DNA from: a virus
Strand: one strand, 5' to 3'
Virus record (IMG/VR): IMGVR_UViG_3300002514_000126
Span: 6,062-32,852 of that record
DNA: 26,791 nt
Positions 14,424 to 22,200 of the stretch are shown piece by piece. The position numbers were made by a program, and so were the translations under genes. Below the pieces are notes generated by a model. The model did no database searches, was not told the DNA's origin, and saw nothing but the letters and a program-made list of their open reading frames with translations. Position 1 is the stretch's first letter; the number at the start of each line of letters is the position of its first letter.

Positions 14424-16352
14424 GTCTGAAGTACTTTTCTTCATAGCTTTACTGAGGTTAGATATTAAATCATGAGCTTCACCCACTCTTTTCATCGCAC
14501 TCACCACTTCAGTTTTCCCGACGAAAGGAATTAAACTTATTACATTTTCTACATTATCTAAGATTTTAGGTAATTCATCTGCCATTCCTTGTTGTAATAA
14601 TTGTTCTCCAGCGAAAGCACCCACATCCGTTAGAGCGGTAGGGTCAGGGATTAACTGAACTAAACGAGAACTTAAATCTATTAAATCCTCACTTACACCA
14701 TACATTTCATCTTCTATATCACGAATTAATTCACTCGTAGGATTTCTTTTAAAGTCATTCATTGCTTTTTCTAAAGAGCGTGACCCACTTTTTATTTCAA
14801 ATACATTCTTTGCAATTATACCTAACATGACGGGCATCCCTATCACCCCTGTAGCACCGATGCCGGCAGCAGTTAAGTCACCTAAAGTGTCCCCAATCAT
14901 ACTTATTTCTACTAATTTAGTTTTTAAGGTAGAATAGATTTCATTTACTTTATTTTGTTGTATTTTTTCTTTTAGGGTATTCACCATTTCTTTTTGTACC
15001 CACTTAACAAATTCCACATATCTTGTAGGTTTACTACCTGTTTTTCTCTTCCAGGACCCGTCTGGATTTCTAGTTGCTCGACTAAAAAAATTAAGACCAC
15101 TAATATTGGTTATACATTTATGTCCTCCACTATTAGCTTGGATTACATCCCAAGCAGAGACTGTGATAGTATCTAAAATTTGTTTTTGTTGTTCACTTAA
15201 CTCTCCCCACGGGCTATCAATTATATTAACTACCTCACTATAATAGGGAGAGTCTGGGGTAGGCATATGGTTAAGTTTATCTTTATAAAGAGCAAATAAA
15301 TCTGAAGTCTTAAACCCAATACTGTCTTGAGTTGCTTTAGTTTCACCTATTCTCTTGATGACAGATACAGGTATTTGGTGTTGTTTAAGTTGAGGTTCAA
15401 TCTTAGATAATACTTCTTGTGCGATATCCCCTAAATTAATTCCTTTAAGAGCTCTATCTTCTTTAAATGGATTACATGACGCTTGTACCAAACCCATGGG
15501 CCATGCAATTACTAAAAAATCTGCATCGGGATGAATTTTAAATGGAGTGTAACGGTCATAAGAACCTGGTTTGAATAAGCTTCCCCCACCATATTGTACA
15601 ATAATATTACCATCTAAAGTTAGATTGTTACTTTCTTCTTGTGATTTAATATATTTTTGTTGATTTATAGCCATTCTTTCAGGACTAGCAAAATTCTCAT
15701 CACCTGCTATTCTATTAATATTGTGAAAAATATTCATTAAAGAAGGTGAGGAATTCTTCACCAACTCCTCTAAAAAACCTTGTTTATTTTTATAAGCTAA
15801 TAGGAGTTTGTTGGTTAATAATGCTAACATCCATTTATTACTAGGAACGGTCCCGTTTGCATCAAATTTTTTAATATAGTTCATTACATCATCTGGTGTG
15901 AGACCATGTTTCGCATAATCCGCACTATCTACAGTGGATATTCTCATTACATCATCAGTAGTGAAAATATCATGGGGACTTACGACTTGAGAAAGAGTCT
16001 CAACATTAGAACGGGCTCCTCTAAATTGTGTTGAAGTATCCCCCTCAACCCCTGATTGACTATCATGATGGTCAGTATGGATAGTAAACATTGGTTTACC
16101 ATGGGCAAAATCAACCAATACCTGCATGGTATCTCCTTCAGCTTTTGGTTTCGATACAGAAAATTCTTTATCCCCATATTGGATAACGTGAGTATCTACC
16201 ACATTTATACCATACTTTTCTAAGTATTCTTTCATAGCGATTGCAGATACTACACCATCTAAATCTTGGTGAAAATAAATCTCAGCTTTAGGATATCTTT
16301 TAGCTATTTTATTAATATCCTGTATACCACTTTCTTTGATTATTCTTTTCAT
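14409..16352 (-). CDS. DHH-family phosphoesterase fused to a helical/membrane-prone C-terminal domain
   Basis: 647 residues. The short leader MKRIIKES is followed by YFHQDLDGVVSA (H28, D30, D32), the first DHH metal motif. VLVDFAH gives the next aspartate (D81) and HTDHHDS (D94-H95-H96) is the DHH motif proper. STVDSADY gives a further aspartate, and GGHKCITNISG at about 425 is the DHHA1-like substrate loop. DHH enzymes hydrolyse phosphodiester or pyrophosphate bonds, for example in oligoribonucleotides, cyclic dinucleotides or ssDNA. The last 150 residues are a separate helical domain with a glycine-rich hydrophobic stretch (AAGIGATGVIGMPVMLGII) able to enter a membrane. The fusion suggests delivery to or action at the membrane. 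The substrate is not deducible; degradation of a host nucleotide signal would fit a counter-defence role but is speculation. Confidence 0.85.
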   Translation of the reverse strand: MKRIIKESGIQDINKIAKRYPKAEIYFHQDLDGVVSAIAMKEYLEKYGINVVDTHVIQYGDKEFSVSKPKAEGDTMQVLVDFAHGKPMFTIHTDHHDSQSGVEGDTSTQFRGARSNVETLSQVVSPHDIFTTDDVMRISTVDSADYAKHGLTPDDVMNYIKKFDANGTVPSNKWMLALLTNKLLLAYKNKQGFLEELVKNSSPSLMNIFHNINRIAGDENFASPERMAINQQKYIKSQEESNNLTLDGNIIVQYGGGSLFKPGSYDRYTPFKIHPDADFLVIAWPMGLVQASCNPFKEDRALKGINLGDIAQEVLSKIEPQLKQHQIPVSVIKRIGETKATQDSIGFKTSDLFALYKDKLNHMPTPDSPYYSEVVNIIDSPWGELSEQQKQILDTITVSAWDVIQANSGGHKCITNISGLNFFSRATRNPDGSWKRKTGSKPTRYVEFVKWVQKEMVNTLKEKIQQNKVNEIYSTLKTKLVEISMIGDTLGDLTAAGIGATGVIGMPVMLGIIAKNVFEIKSGSRSLEKAMNDFKRNPTSELIRDIEDEMYGVSEDLIDLSSRLVQLIPDPTALTDVGAFAGEQLLQQGMADELPKILDNVENVISLIPFVGKTEVVSAMKRVGEAHDLISNLSKAMKKSTSDLPNI

Positions 16353-16357
16353 ATAAT

Positions 16358-16366
16358 ATAAATAGT
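16358..16366 (-). promoter_or_regulatory. TATTTAT motif before the DHH gene
   Basis: ACTATTTAT in sense orientation, 5 nt (ATTAT) before the ATG at 16352. It sits in the 15-nt gap after the lysozyme stop codon. Confidence 0.5.
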
Positions 16367-16367
16367 A

Positions 16368-16964
16368 TTAGTAGTCACAATTGGAAAATAAACGAGATTC
16401 TTTTATTCTTCTATTGCCTACTCCCAAAGGAAGTTTCCAAGATTTAATTTTTTTAGCTGCTTCATCAAATTTACCATATTTGACATCTTGAATCCATGCA
16501 CTTAATCTAATACCAGGGTTATTTCTACTTCCTTCACAACCCGCATTAAAGGCTAAAGAAACCATTGCATCGTACTGACATTGGTTTAATTTAGCACCAG
16601 GTAAATCATTTGCACTCCAAACCTTTACTATTCTATTAATACAACCTTCAAACCCACGTAAGTCTTCTTTTAAATACTGTATGGCCTCTTCTTGAGTTAT
16701 AACCTTCCCTTCGGTAGCATGTTTACCAGTGTGACCATAACCTATGGTTAATGTACCTTTAGGTGTACCATTTTTATACCTACTACTCTCATATTTTATA
16801 GGTGGGTCATTATAATAGCCGTCATCATAGGTGTATAGTACAGGTTCACCACCCACCCCTTCATCGTCTGTTAAGAAAGTAATAAGTTTTTTCGATGAAG
16901 AATTTGGAGTCTGGTTTATGCCTTCTTCTTCGAGGAGATATGATAATTGATTAATTAATTTCAT
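16368..16964 (-). CDS. GH24 (T4-type) lysozyme/endolysin
   Basis: 198 residues from the ATG at 16964. A GTG six codons upstream (16982) is less likely because it lies before the TATTTAT motif. The leader MKLINQLSYLLEEE precedes the catalytic core: E35 in LTDDEG, D47/D48 in YTYDDG, T73 in LTIGYGHT. The end has the usual GNRRIKESRLF segment. GH24 enzymes cut MurNAc-GlcNAc bonds in peptidoglycan. The stretch between the catalytic Asp and Thr is about 25 residues, against about 5 in T4 lysozyme. No signal or SAR helix is visible, so release would need a holin. A two-TM candidate lies at 18665-18889. Confidence 0.93.
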   Translation of the reverse strand: MKLINQLSYLLEEEGINQTPNSSSKKLITFLTDDEGVGGEPVLYTYDDGYYNDPPIKYESSRYKNGTPKGTLTIGYGHTGKHATEGKVITQEEAIQYLKEDLRGFEGCINRIVKVWSANDLPGAKLNQCQYDAMVSLAFNAGCEGSRNNPGIRLSAWIQDVKYGKFDEAAKKIKSWKLPLGVGNRRIKESRLFSNCDY

Positions 16965-16968
16965 ATCG

Positions 16969-16977
16969 ATAAATACT
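16969..16977 (-). promoter_or_regulatory. TATTTAT motif before the lysozyme gene
   Basis: AGTATTTAT, 4 nt (CGAT) before the ATG at 16964. The stretch from the motif into the first codons closely resembles the one at 8051-8072. Confidence 0.5.
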
Positions 16978-16994
16978 TTCACATGTTATAATGA

Positions 16995-17213
16995 TTATTT
17001 TTCTATCTCTCTTTTCAGATACCAAAGAGCTTTTTCTAAATCTTGTTTAACCTCATCTTTTTTTCCTGACCTCGAAATATATTTAATTACATTTCCCAGG
17101 TTAAAATTTAAATTCCACGCTTCAATTACTTTAATGGCTTCATAAGGGTTATCTTTACCCCCATAGTGTTTAGGGTGATTCACCCAATTACTTTGTGGTT
17201 TTTTCATCATCAT
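16995..17213 (-). CDS. DUF3310 family phage protein
   Basis: 72 residues starting MMMKKPQSNW; three ATGs in tandem make the start uncertain by two codons. VNHPKHYGGKDNPYEAIKVIEAW and LGNVIKYISRSGKKDEVKQDLEKALWYL are the diagnostic DUF3310 blocks (NHP-HY, E-I--IEAW, G-VIKYI-R-G-K-----DL-KA-WYL). Members are widespread in tailed phages; the biochemical role is not established, though the helical fold resembles small nucleotide-processing proteins. The start overlaps the upstream gene's end by 26 nt, so the two are translationally coupled. Confidence 0.9.
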   Translation of the reverse strand: MMMKKPQSNWVNHPKHYGGKDNPYEAIKVIEAWNLNFNLGNVIKYISRSGKKDEVKQDLEKALWYLKREIEK

Positions 17214-17514
17214 TAGCGATAGGCATTAAAACATCTTTATATTCTTTTTCTAAATCTCCTATTAAAGATAGTACTCTATTGGTTAAGTCTTCTACCTTTT
17301 TAACGTCTGTTTTAAGAACACTAATTAACTCTACCTTAGTTTCTATATCTCCAGGTAATACTAATACCTTATAACCGAATTGGTCAGAGAGACCCTTAGC
17401 AAAAGCTTGGAGTTCTTCTTGAGGAGGGACCCTTAATAATTGAACCACTAGGATGGGTTCATATTTTTCATTTAATAAATCTTCTAGTTTAGACAATAGT
17501 TTTTTTTCTTCCAT
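17188..17514 (-). CDS. Hypothetical protein, 108 aa
   Basis: A helical N-terminus (EEKKLLSKLEDLLNEKY) leads into an alpha/beta-like core, PILVVQLLRVPPQEELQAFAKGLS and YKVLVLPGDIETKVELISV, and then a coiled-coil tail ending in acidic residues. The ILVVQL and VLVLPG strands suggest a small Rossmann-like or ferredoxin-like fold, but I recognise no family. It overlaps both neighbours by 26 nt: the gene starting at 17728 on its 5' side and DUF3310 on its 3' side. All three form one compact - strand unit. Confidence 0.65.
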   Translation of the reverse strand: MEEKKLLSKLEDLLNEKYEPILVVQLLRVPPQEELQAFAKGLSDQFGYKVLVLPGDIETKVELISVLKTDVKKVEDLTNRVLSLIGDLEKEYKDVLMPIANDDEKTTK

Positions 17515-17728
17515 TTTTTTCTTTTAGTATTAATTGGGCTATCTTATCCCATTTTTCTGGTAAATTTAATTTATCCTCTAATAATACATCAACTATCGTG
17601 GAAGATAAAGCGTCTGAAGTAATAAGGGAATCTGCACCTAGGACATACGTTTCTAAACCTAATAACCCACTTTCTTCATATATGTTAATAATATTATCTT
17701 TATTTAACCTTCTTTTGTGAAATGACAT
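17489..17728 (-). CDS. Hypothetical protein, 79 aa
   Basis: Starts MSFHKRRLNKDNIINIYEESG and continues as a small helical protein (SLITSDALSSTIVDVLLEDKL, WDKIAQLILKEKNG). It is the first gene of the 17728-16995 unit and divergent from the DUF932 gene, with a 90-nt shared upstream region. A basic N-terminal patch (HKRR) is present. No homologue is recognised and no motif allows a function. Confidence 0.6.
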   Translation of the reverse strand: MSFHKRRLNKDNIINIYEESGLLGLETYVLGADSLITSDALSSTIVDVLLEDKLNLPEKWDKIAQLILKEKNGRKKTIV

Positions 17729-17746
17729 ATTTTTTTTCAGATTTTA

Positions 17747-17777
17747 TTTGTATTACCAAAATAATTTATTATATTTG
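17747..17777 (+). promoter_or_regulatory. Bacteroidota-type promoter for the DUF932 gene
   Basis: TTTG at 17747-17750, 19-nt spacer, TATATTTG at 17770-17777, a full match to the TTTG/TAnnTTTG consensus used by the Bacteroidota primary sigma factor. The leader to the ATG at 17819 is about 35 nt and A-rich. Confidence 0.7.
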
Positions 17778-17818
17778 TACTGTAATCATATAAATAAACT
17801 TTAATAAAATAAATAAAA

Positions 17819-18601
17819 ATGATAGAAAAAATTATGGAACCCTTAACACAAACTTACATCGAAACAGTAGCCCCTTCAGTTTATGCTACATCACCCTCAA
17901 CCAATGTATCGGATAAATACAGTTTTATTCCCACCACACAAATAATGACTGACCTAGGACAAGAAGGTTGGCAAGTATATGACGCAAGTCAACGAAACTC
18001 TAGAACAGGACAAGGCATGTTTACAAAACATATGCTTAGATTTAGAAATGATAATATTCCTATGATAGATGGGATAGTTCCCGAAATTGTTTTAACCAAT
18101 TCACATGATGGGAGAAACGCTTTTAATTTACACGCAGGTCTTTTTAGACTAGTATGTTCTAATGGTTTGGTTATTGCAGACCAAACATTTGAAAAAGTAA
18201 AAATTAAACACCAATGGTACAATTTAAATGATGTTCAAAAGATTACAGATAAAGTCGTGACTTCAATCCCTACTATTATGAATTGTGTAGATGATTTTAA
18301 AAATACTACTTTGAGTGATATAGCAAAAAAAGATTTTGCGAAGAAAGCGATTCTAACACGATGGAAAGAAGGTCAAGAATATCTTCCTCTTGCGGAAATA
18401 TTAAAACCAATGAGAGGTGCGGACCAAGGAGATAAACTGTGGGAAGTATTTAATATCGTTCAGGAGAAAATCATTAGAGGTGGAATAACATACTACTTGA
18501 CTTCTGGGAGACAACAAACTGTGAGAGAACTTACTAATATCGACCAACGATTAAATGTGAACAAGAAATTGTGGACATTAGCTGAAGAATATGTATCGTA
18601 A
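17819..18601 (+). CDS. DUF932 family phage/plasmid-like protein
   Basis: 260 residues. SKYSF-type strand (SDKYSFIPTTQIMTDLGQEGW), LTNSHDGRNAFNLHAGLFRLVCSNGLVI and the long helical C-terminal half with YLTSGRQQTVRELTNIDQRLNVNKKLW match the DUF932 family found in phages and plasmids. Family members are cytoplasmic and of unknown biochemistry, and are often expressed early. The gene has its own host-type promoter and ends in a strong bidirectional terminator, so it is probably monocistronic. The promoter type suggests expression by host RNA polymerase soon after infection. Confidence 0.9.
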   Translation: MIEKIMEPLTQTYIETVAPSVYATSPSTNVSDKYSFIPTTQIMTDLGQEGWQVYDASQRNSRTGQGMFTKHMLRFRNDNIPMIDGIVPEIVLTNSHDGRNAFNLHAGLFRLVCSNGLVIADQTFEKVKIKHQWYNLNDVQKITDKVVTSIPTIMNCVDDFKNTTLSDIAKKDFAKKAILTRWKEGQEYLPLAEILKPMRGADQGDKLWEVFNIVQEKIIRGGITYYLTSGRQQTVRELTNIDQRLNVNKKLWTLAEEYVS

Positions 18602-18624
18602 AAAATTGAAACCTCAATAAAAAG

Positions 18625-18652
18625 AAAAAACCCTCCTAAAGAGGGTTTTTTT
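18625..18652. terminator. Bidirectional Rho-independent terminator
   Basis: AAAAAACCCTC (18625-18635), loop CTAAA, GAGGGTTTTTTT (18641-18652). The A and T runs flank the stem, so it works on both strands. It lies between the convergent DUF932 gene and the two-TM gene. Confidence 0.9.
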
Positions 18653-18664
18653 CATTTAGACATT

Positions 18665-18889
18665 TTATTTTTTGTCTAGGATTTTTAATAATAGGATAAC
18701 CGCAATTAACCCTACAAATCCTGAGTTGCCTAAGGAATCTATAAGAGTAGTTACATTACCTACCACATCCATACCGAATACAGGTCCGCCGAACAATACT
18801 TGAACTAAAACCCCTACCGATAAGAAAGTGATTAATAAATCAGATACTCCAGTAAAAAATCCTTTAATCATACTAAAAATATTTTCCAT
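18665..18889 (-). CDS. Small two-TM membrane protein, holin candidate
   Basis: 74 residues. Hydrophobic helices are visible at about 18-40 (DLLITFLSVGVLVQVLFGGPVF) and 54-70 (NSGFVGLIAVILLLKIL), with a charged end DKK. Size, two TM helices and a charged C-terminus fit a class II-type holin, which would release the GH24 lysozyme and amidase. However, it is about 1.7 kb from the lysozyme and many phage membrane proteins look the same. The start has an A/T-only leader without Shine-Dalgarno site. The terminator at 18625 serves this gene too. Confidence 0.65.
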   Translation of the reverse strand: MENIFSMIKGFFTGVSDLLITFLSVGVLVQVLFGGPVFGMDVVGNVTTLIDSLGNSGFVGLIAVILLLKILDKK

Positions 18890-19177
18890 TTTTATATTTT
18901 TTTAAAGGTTTAGGTACATACACGTGCTTTGTACAATTGTTTAGGAATTTATCATTCCTTTCACTACCCAAATAATTAAGGAGAAATGTTTAAAAATTTA
19001 ATATTGTGATGATATTTTTTTTATCGTAAATATCCTAAAAAAACACTAAAATTTAGTTGTAAGATAATGAACCCCTAATTTTTTTTTAAAGATTTTAAAA
19101 AAACTGGAAGGAAAAGGGGGTGTTTTACGATAAAAAAGAGGGTTGGTTTTATGATTTTTTTTATTTATATTTAGTGC
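18890..19177. other. Divergent intergenic region with hairpin and A/T runs
   Basis: A 288-nt gap between divergent genes. It contains a 6-bp hairpin AGGAAT/ATTCCT (18943-18959), and an AAGGAG before the ATG at 18986 that opens only a 7-codon frame. It also has several T-runs and a GGAAGGAAAAGGGGG purine stretch around 19107-19120. No convincing gene or RNA is seen. TATATTTA at 19166 with TTG at 19143 resembles a promoter but lies almost on the start codon. Confidence 0.4.
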
Positions 19178-21073
19178 ATGACTAAAAAAACTAACACATG
19201 GAATCTTATTTTTAAACAAAAAAAAGAAGAATTTGAACTCTTATCTCACTTTAATCACAATAAAGTAGTAGAGAAAAATGAAGAATATGAAGAAGAAGTA
19301 TTTGATGTAGAGGAAAATTGTATTATTACTCGGCCCGTATCAGTAAATTGGAGCGAAAAAACTATCACCCCTTATATAAATATGAAAGATTCGAATGGGA
19401 TAAAACACGTTGAGGTGGGATATTTTACCCCTAGAGGTCCTGTATGTGTAGTAGGAGAAAAAGAATGGTTAGATAAATCTGTAGATATTCTTCATACAGC
19501 AGTAGTGAGAAGAATTACTGTAGTATTAGAAAAAAATGAAGATAAAGTTAAATTATCTATGTTTAATTTTTGTAAATCTAGACAAGCGGGTCATCGATAT
19601 TTTCGGAAACAAAGTGATGATATTCATATAACCTTTAATTTAAAAAGTAAAAACTTTTATGTAACGACATCCATTTTCAATAATAGAAAGAAAAGAACCT
19701 CGACTACTAAAAATGATTTTTCCAAAATCATTAGTAGAATTTATCCTATGAGATTTATAAATCCCTTCGTTAGTATTATACATCCAGATAGGAAACAAAT
19801 CATGTCTCAGAACCCCCCTCAAGTTTCACCCTTAAAATTTTTGGAAGAGTTGATAAAGGAATTAGATGTGGACATTAATTTACCAGAGAATAACCCATTG
19901 TCCCCAGGAGAACTCTTAGGCGATATTATTATGAAATGGTTTATCAAAGTATGGGGCATTAAAACATCTAACAATTACACTTATTATTTATTAAAACATT
20001 ATCCTGGTATTAAAAAACTAAGAAAATATAAAATGAATTTGATTCATACTATATTAAATGAAAGAGGGTTAAAGGGTAAATTTTATAATAGATTATTAAA
20101 TGTAGAACCTGAGTGTAATGTGACTGACCTTCACTTTTTAAAATACATGTTAGGGGATAACTATGTAAAACAAATTCATCCACACTTATTGGGGAGTAGT
20201 AGAAATTTTGAAGATACCAAATATACCCATCCCGATAATCTTATTACTCACATAGGATATTCTCCAGGGTTAACTAAATATGAAAAGAAAAACATAATTA
20301 GTATCTACAATACTTGTTCTAATCCTGAATTGATTGGAGGATTGATAGATTTACTTATGGACCATTTTAAAATTAAGTATAAATTATTAGGGTATGGGGT
20401 GAATAAAAAGATAAAAGCTAAAACTTTAGATAAATTTAATGATGAACATAGTGAATGGTCTAATTTAATACACGCATGTGAAAGAACTACTAAGGTTAAC
20501 TATATATACCCTTCTCCTTTTTTACAACACATGGAAAAACCTATCCAACTAGAGGGGGTAAAATATTTCGTTAAAGTGTTAAAAAACGATAACGATTATT
20601 TTAAAGAAGGTCAGATACAACATCACTGTGTGAGGTCCTATTTAGATAGGTACAAGAGTATAATTATTTCGGTAAGAAAATATCATGACAATGGAAATGA
20701 AAGAATGACTTGTGAATTTTTAACTAACTCAGAAATTAGTGAACCTAATTTAGGGAAGGATTATTCTAATACTCCTACGTTGGTACAAACAAGAATGAAA
20801 TATAATACCAATCCTGAAGGCAATTGGGAAATAATTAAAAAAATATTAAGAAAAGAGTTTTTAGATTATGTGTGTAAACCTAGAAATAATACACGCCCTT
20901 ATATTAAAATTACTAATAACATAACTCATCATATAGAGATTTTAAAATATAATTCTGAAAATGATAGATATCTTAATGATACGGATATGATAGAGGATAT
21001 TTCCCCTACCATTTCTCCACCTACAATAACCCTTAATTATCAAAATTCCATAAGAGATGATTTACCTTTTTGA
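19178..21073 (+). CDS. PcfJ-like protein, 631 aa
   Basis: The C-terminal third carries the PcfJ signature: FVKVLKN, then FKEGQIQHHCVRSYLDRYKS, a strand IIISVRKY, and ERMTCEFL followed by LVQTRMKYNTNP. In PcfJ-like proteins the G-x-x-x-HHCV helix and Q-x-R/G-x-x-N segment are conserved. PcfJ was named from an enterococcal conjugative plasmid and its activity is unknown. The N-terminal 400 residues are basic and show no known domain. The order strand - Cys helix - Y - strand resembles the Cys/WCT domain of the proteins at 3535 and 5191, so a distant relationship is possible. The start ATG has only GTGC between it and a TATATTTA. Confidence 0.75.
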   Translation: MTKKTNTWNLIFKQKKEEFELLSHFNHNKVVEKNEEYEEEVFDVEENCIITRPVSVNWSEKTITPYINMKDSNGIKHVEVGYFTPRGPVCVVGEKEWLDKSVDILHTAVVRRITVVLEKNEDKVKLSMFNFCKSRQAGHRYFRKQSDDIHITFNLKSKNFYVTTSIFNNRKKRTSTTKNDFSKIISRIYPMRFINPFVSIIHPDRKQIMSQNPPQVSPLKFLEELIKELDVDINLPENNPLSPGELLGDIIMKWFIKVWGIKTSNNYTYYLLKHYPGIKKLRKYKMNLIHTILNERGLKGKFYNRLLNVEPECNVTDLHFLKYMLGDNYVKQIHPHLLGSSRNFEDTKYTHPDNLITHIGYSPGLTKYEKKNIISIYNTCSNPELIGGLIDLLMDHFKIKYKLLGYGVNKKIKAKTLDKFNDEHSEWSNLIHACERTTKVNYIYPSPFLQHMEKPIQLEGVKYFVKVLKNDNDYFKEGQIQHHCVRSYLDRYKSIIISVRKYHDNGNERMTCEFLTNSEISEPNLGKDYSNTPTLVQTRMKYNTNPEGNWEIIKKILRKEFLDYVCKPRNNTRPYIKITNNITHHIEILKYNSENDRYLNDTDMIEDISPTISPPTITLNYQNSIRDDLPF

Positions 21074-21120
21074 GAATATTACTTATCTTTTCTTAAAATA
21101 AATTTATCATAATATATAAT

Positions 21121-22197
21121 ATGAAAGTAAAATTAGAATACATTTGGTTGGACGGTAATGAACCAACCCAGAAATTAAGAAGTAAGACAAAGGTTTGGGA
21201 ATATGACCCTATGAGTAACCCTAAAATGCAGACTAAAAGAATAATGGCCTATAATGGTAGAGTCATTCCTTGTGCAGATGAACTTCCTATCTGGAGTTTT
21301 GATGGTTCCTCCACTAATCAAGCGAGTGGCAATAAGTCGGATTGTATATTAAAACCAGTTCATGTGATAATGGACCCTCAGAGATTAGACGGTTATCTGG
21401 TGATGTGTGAGGTATTAACAGCGGAGAACACCCCTCACCACTCTAATAGGAGACATTCTTTAGTAAACGATGACCAATATTGGTTTGGTTTTGAACAAGA
21501 ATATATTTTAACTAAAAATCTTAAACCTTTAGGGTTCCCTATGGAGGGTTATCCTAAACCACAAGGTGATTATTATTGTGGGATTGGTTCGGAGAATGTA
21601 GTAGGGCGTGATATTGTAGAAGAACATTTACAAGTATGTTTAGAAGCTAATCTTAACATTACTGGCACCAACGCAGAAGTAATGGTAGGGCAATGGGAAT
21701 ACCAGATTTTTGGTGAAGGAGCTAAAAAAGCAAGTGACGAGTTATGGTTATCACGTTTCTTACTTATTAGATTAACTGAAAAATATGATTTGAAAGTAGA
21801 TTTTAATCCTAAACCAGTTGAAGGAGATTGGAACGGTTCAGGTCTTCATGTTAATTTTTCTAGTGATTTAACACGAGAAGTGGGAGGAGAAGAAATGTTT
21901 GTCTCCATTTGTGAAGAATTAGGTAAAAATCACAGAGAACATATAGAAGTGTACGGGGAAGAAAACGATAAGCGATTAACAGGATTACATGAAACTCAAC
22001 ATATAAATAACTTTAGTTATGGGGTGAGTGATAGAGGTGCATCCATACGTATACCTATATCTACGGTGGAAGATGGATGGAAAGGTTATTTAGAAGATAG
22101 GAGACCTGCGAGTAATGCGGACCCTTACCTGTTAACGGGGAGAATTTACAATACTTTACTCACAGCAGAAAATAAATTTAGGACAATAGAAGTGTAA
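21121..22197 (+). CDS. Type II glutamine synthetase (GSII, eukaryote-like)
   Basis: 358 residues, full length for GSII. LEYIWLDG opens the beta-grasp part and WSFDGSSTNQA is the substrate-site loop. Further blocks in order are FGFEQEY (E125, E127, metal ligands), GSENVVGRDIVEEH, NAEVMVGQWEYQ, NGSGLHVNFS, ENDKRLTGLHET (flexible glutamate loop), RGASIRIP and RRPASNADPY. All expected catalytic residues appear intact. The enzyme makes glutamine from glutamate, ammonia and ATP in the cytoplasm. GSII is present in many Flavobacteriia, a likely donor, and is unusual in phages. It is the first gene of an operon with three thiol-redox genes. A role in nitrogen supply for nucleotide synthesis during infection is inference. 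Confidence 0.95.
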   Translation: MKVKLEYIWLDGNEPTQKLRSKTKVWEYDPMSNPKMQTKRIMAYNGRVIPCADELPIWSFDGSSTNQASGNKSDCILKPVHVIMDPQRLDGYLVMCEVLTAENTPHHSNRRHSLVNDDQYWFGFEQEYILTKNLKPLGFPMEGYPKPQGDYYCGIGSENVVGRDIVEEHLQVCLEANLNITGTNAEVMVGQWEYQIFGEGAKKASDELWLSRFLLIRLTEKYDLKVDFNPKPVEGDWNGSGLHVNFSSDLTREVGGEEMFVSICEELGKNHREHIEVYGEENDKRLTGLHETQHINNFSYGVSDRGASIRIPISTVEDGWKGYLEDRRPASNADPYLLTGRIYNTLLTAENKFRTIEV

Positions 22198-22200
22198 AAA

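Noticed and set aside
16357-16369. T4-late consensus TATAAATA-GTATT on the + strand
   Set aside because: No + strand gene lies downstream, while the sense reading ACTATTTAT has constant spacing to the - strand start. The same applies to the other reverse-read copies.
16965-16982. GTG start of the lysozyme six codons upstream
   Set aside because: It precedes the TATTTAT motif and adds no conserved residues; the ATG at 16964 gives the same MKLI leader as the 8064 gene.
18986-19009. Short frame after AAGGAG in the divergent intergenic region
   Set aside because: Only seven codons, with no sign of a leader-peptide attenuator after it.
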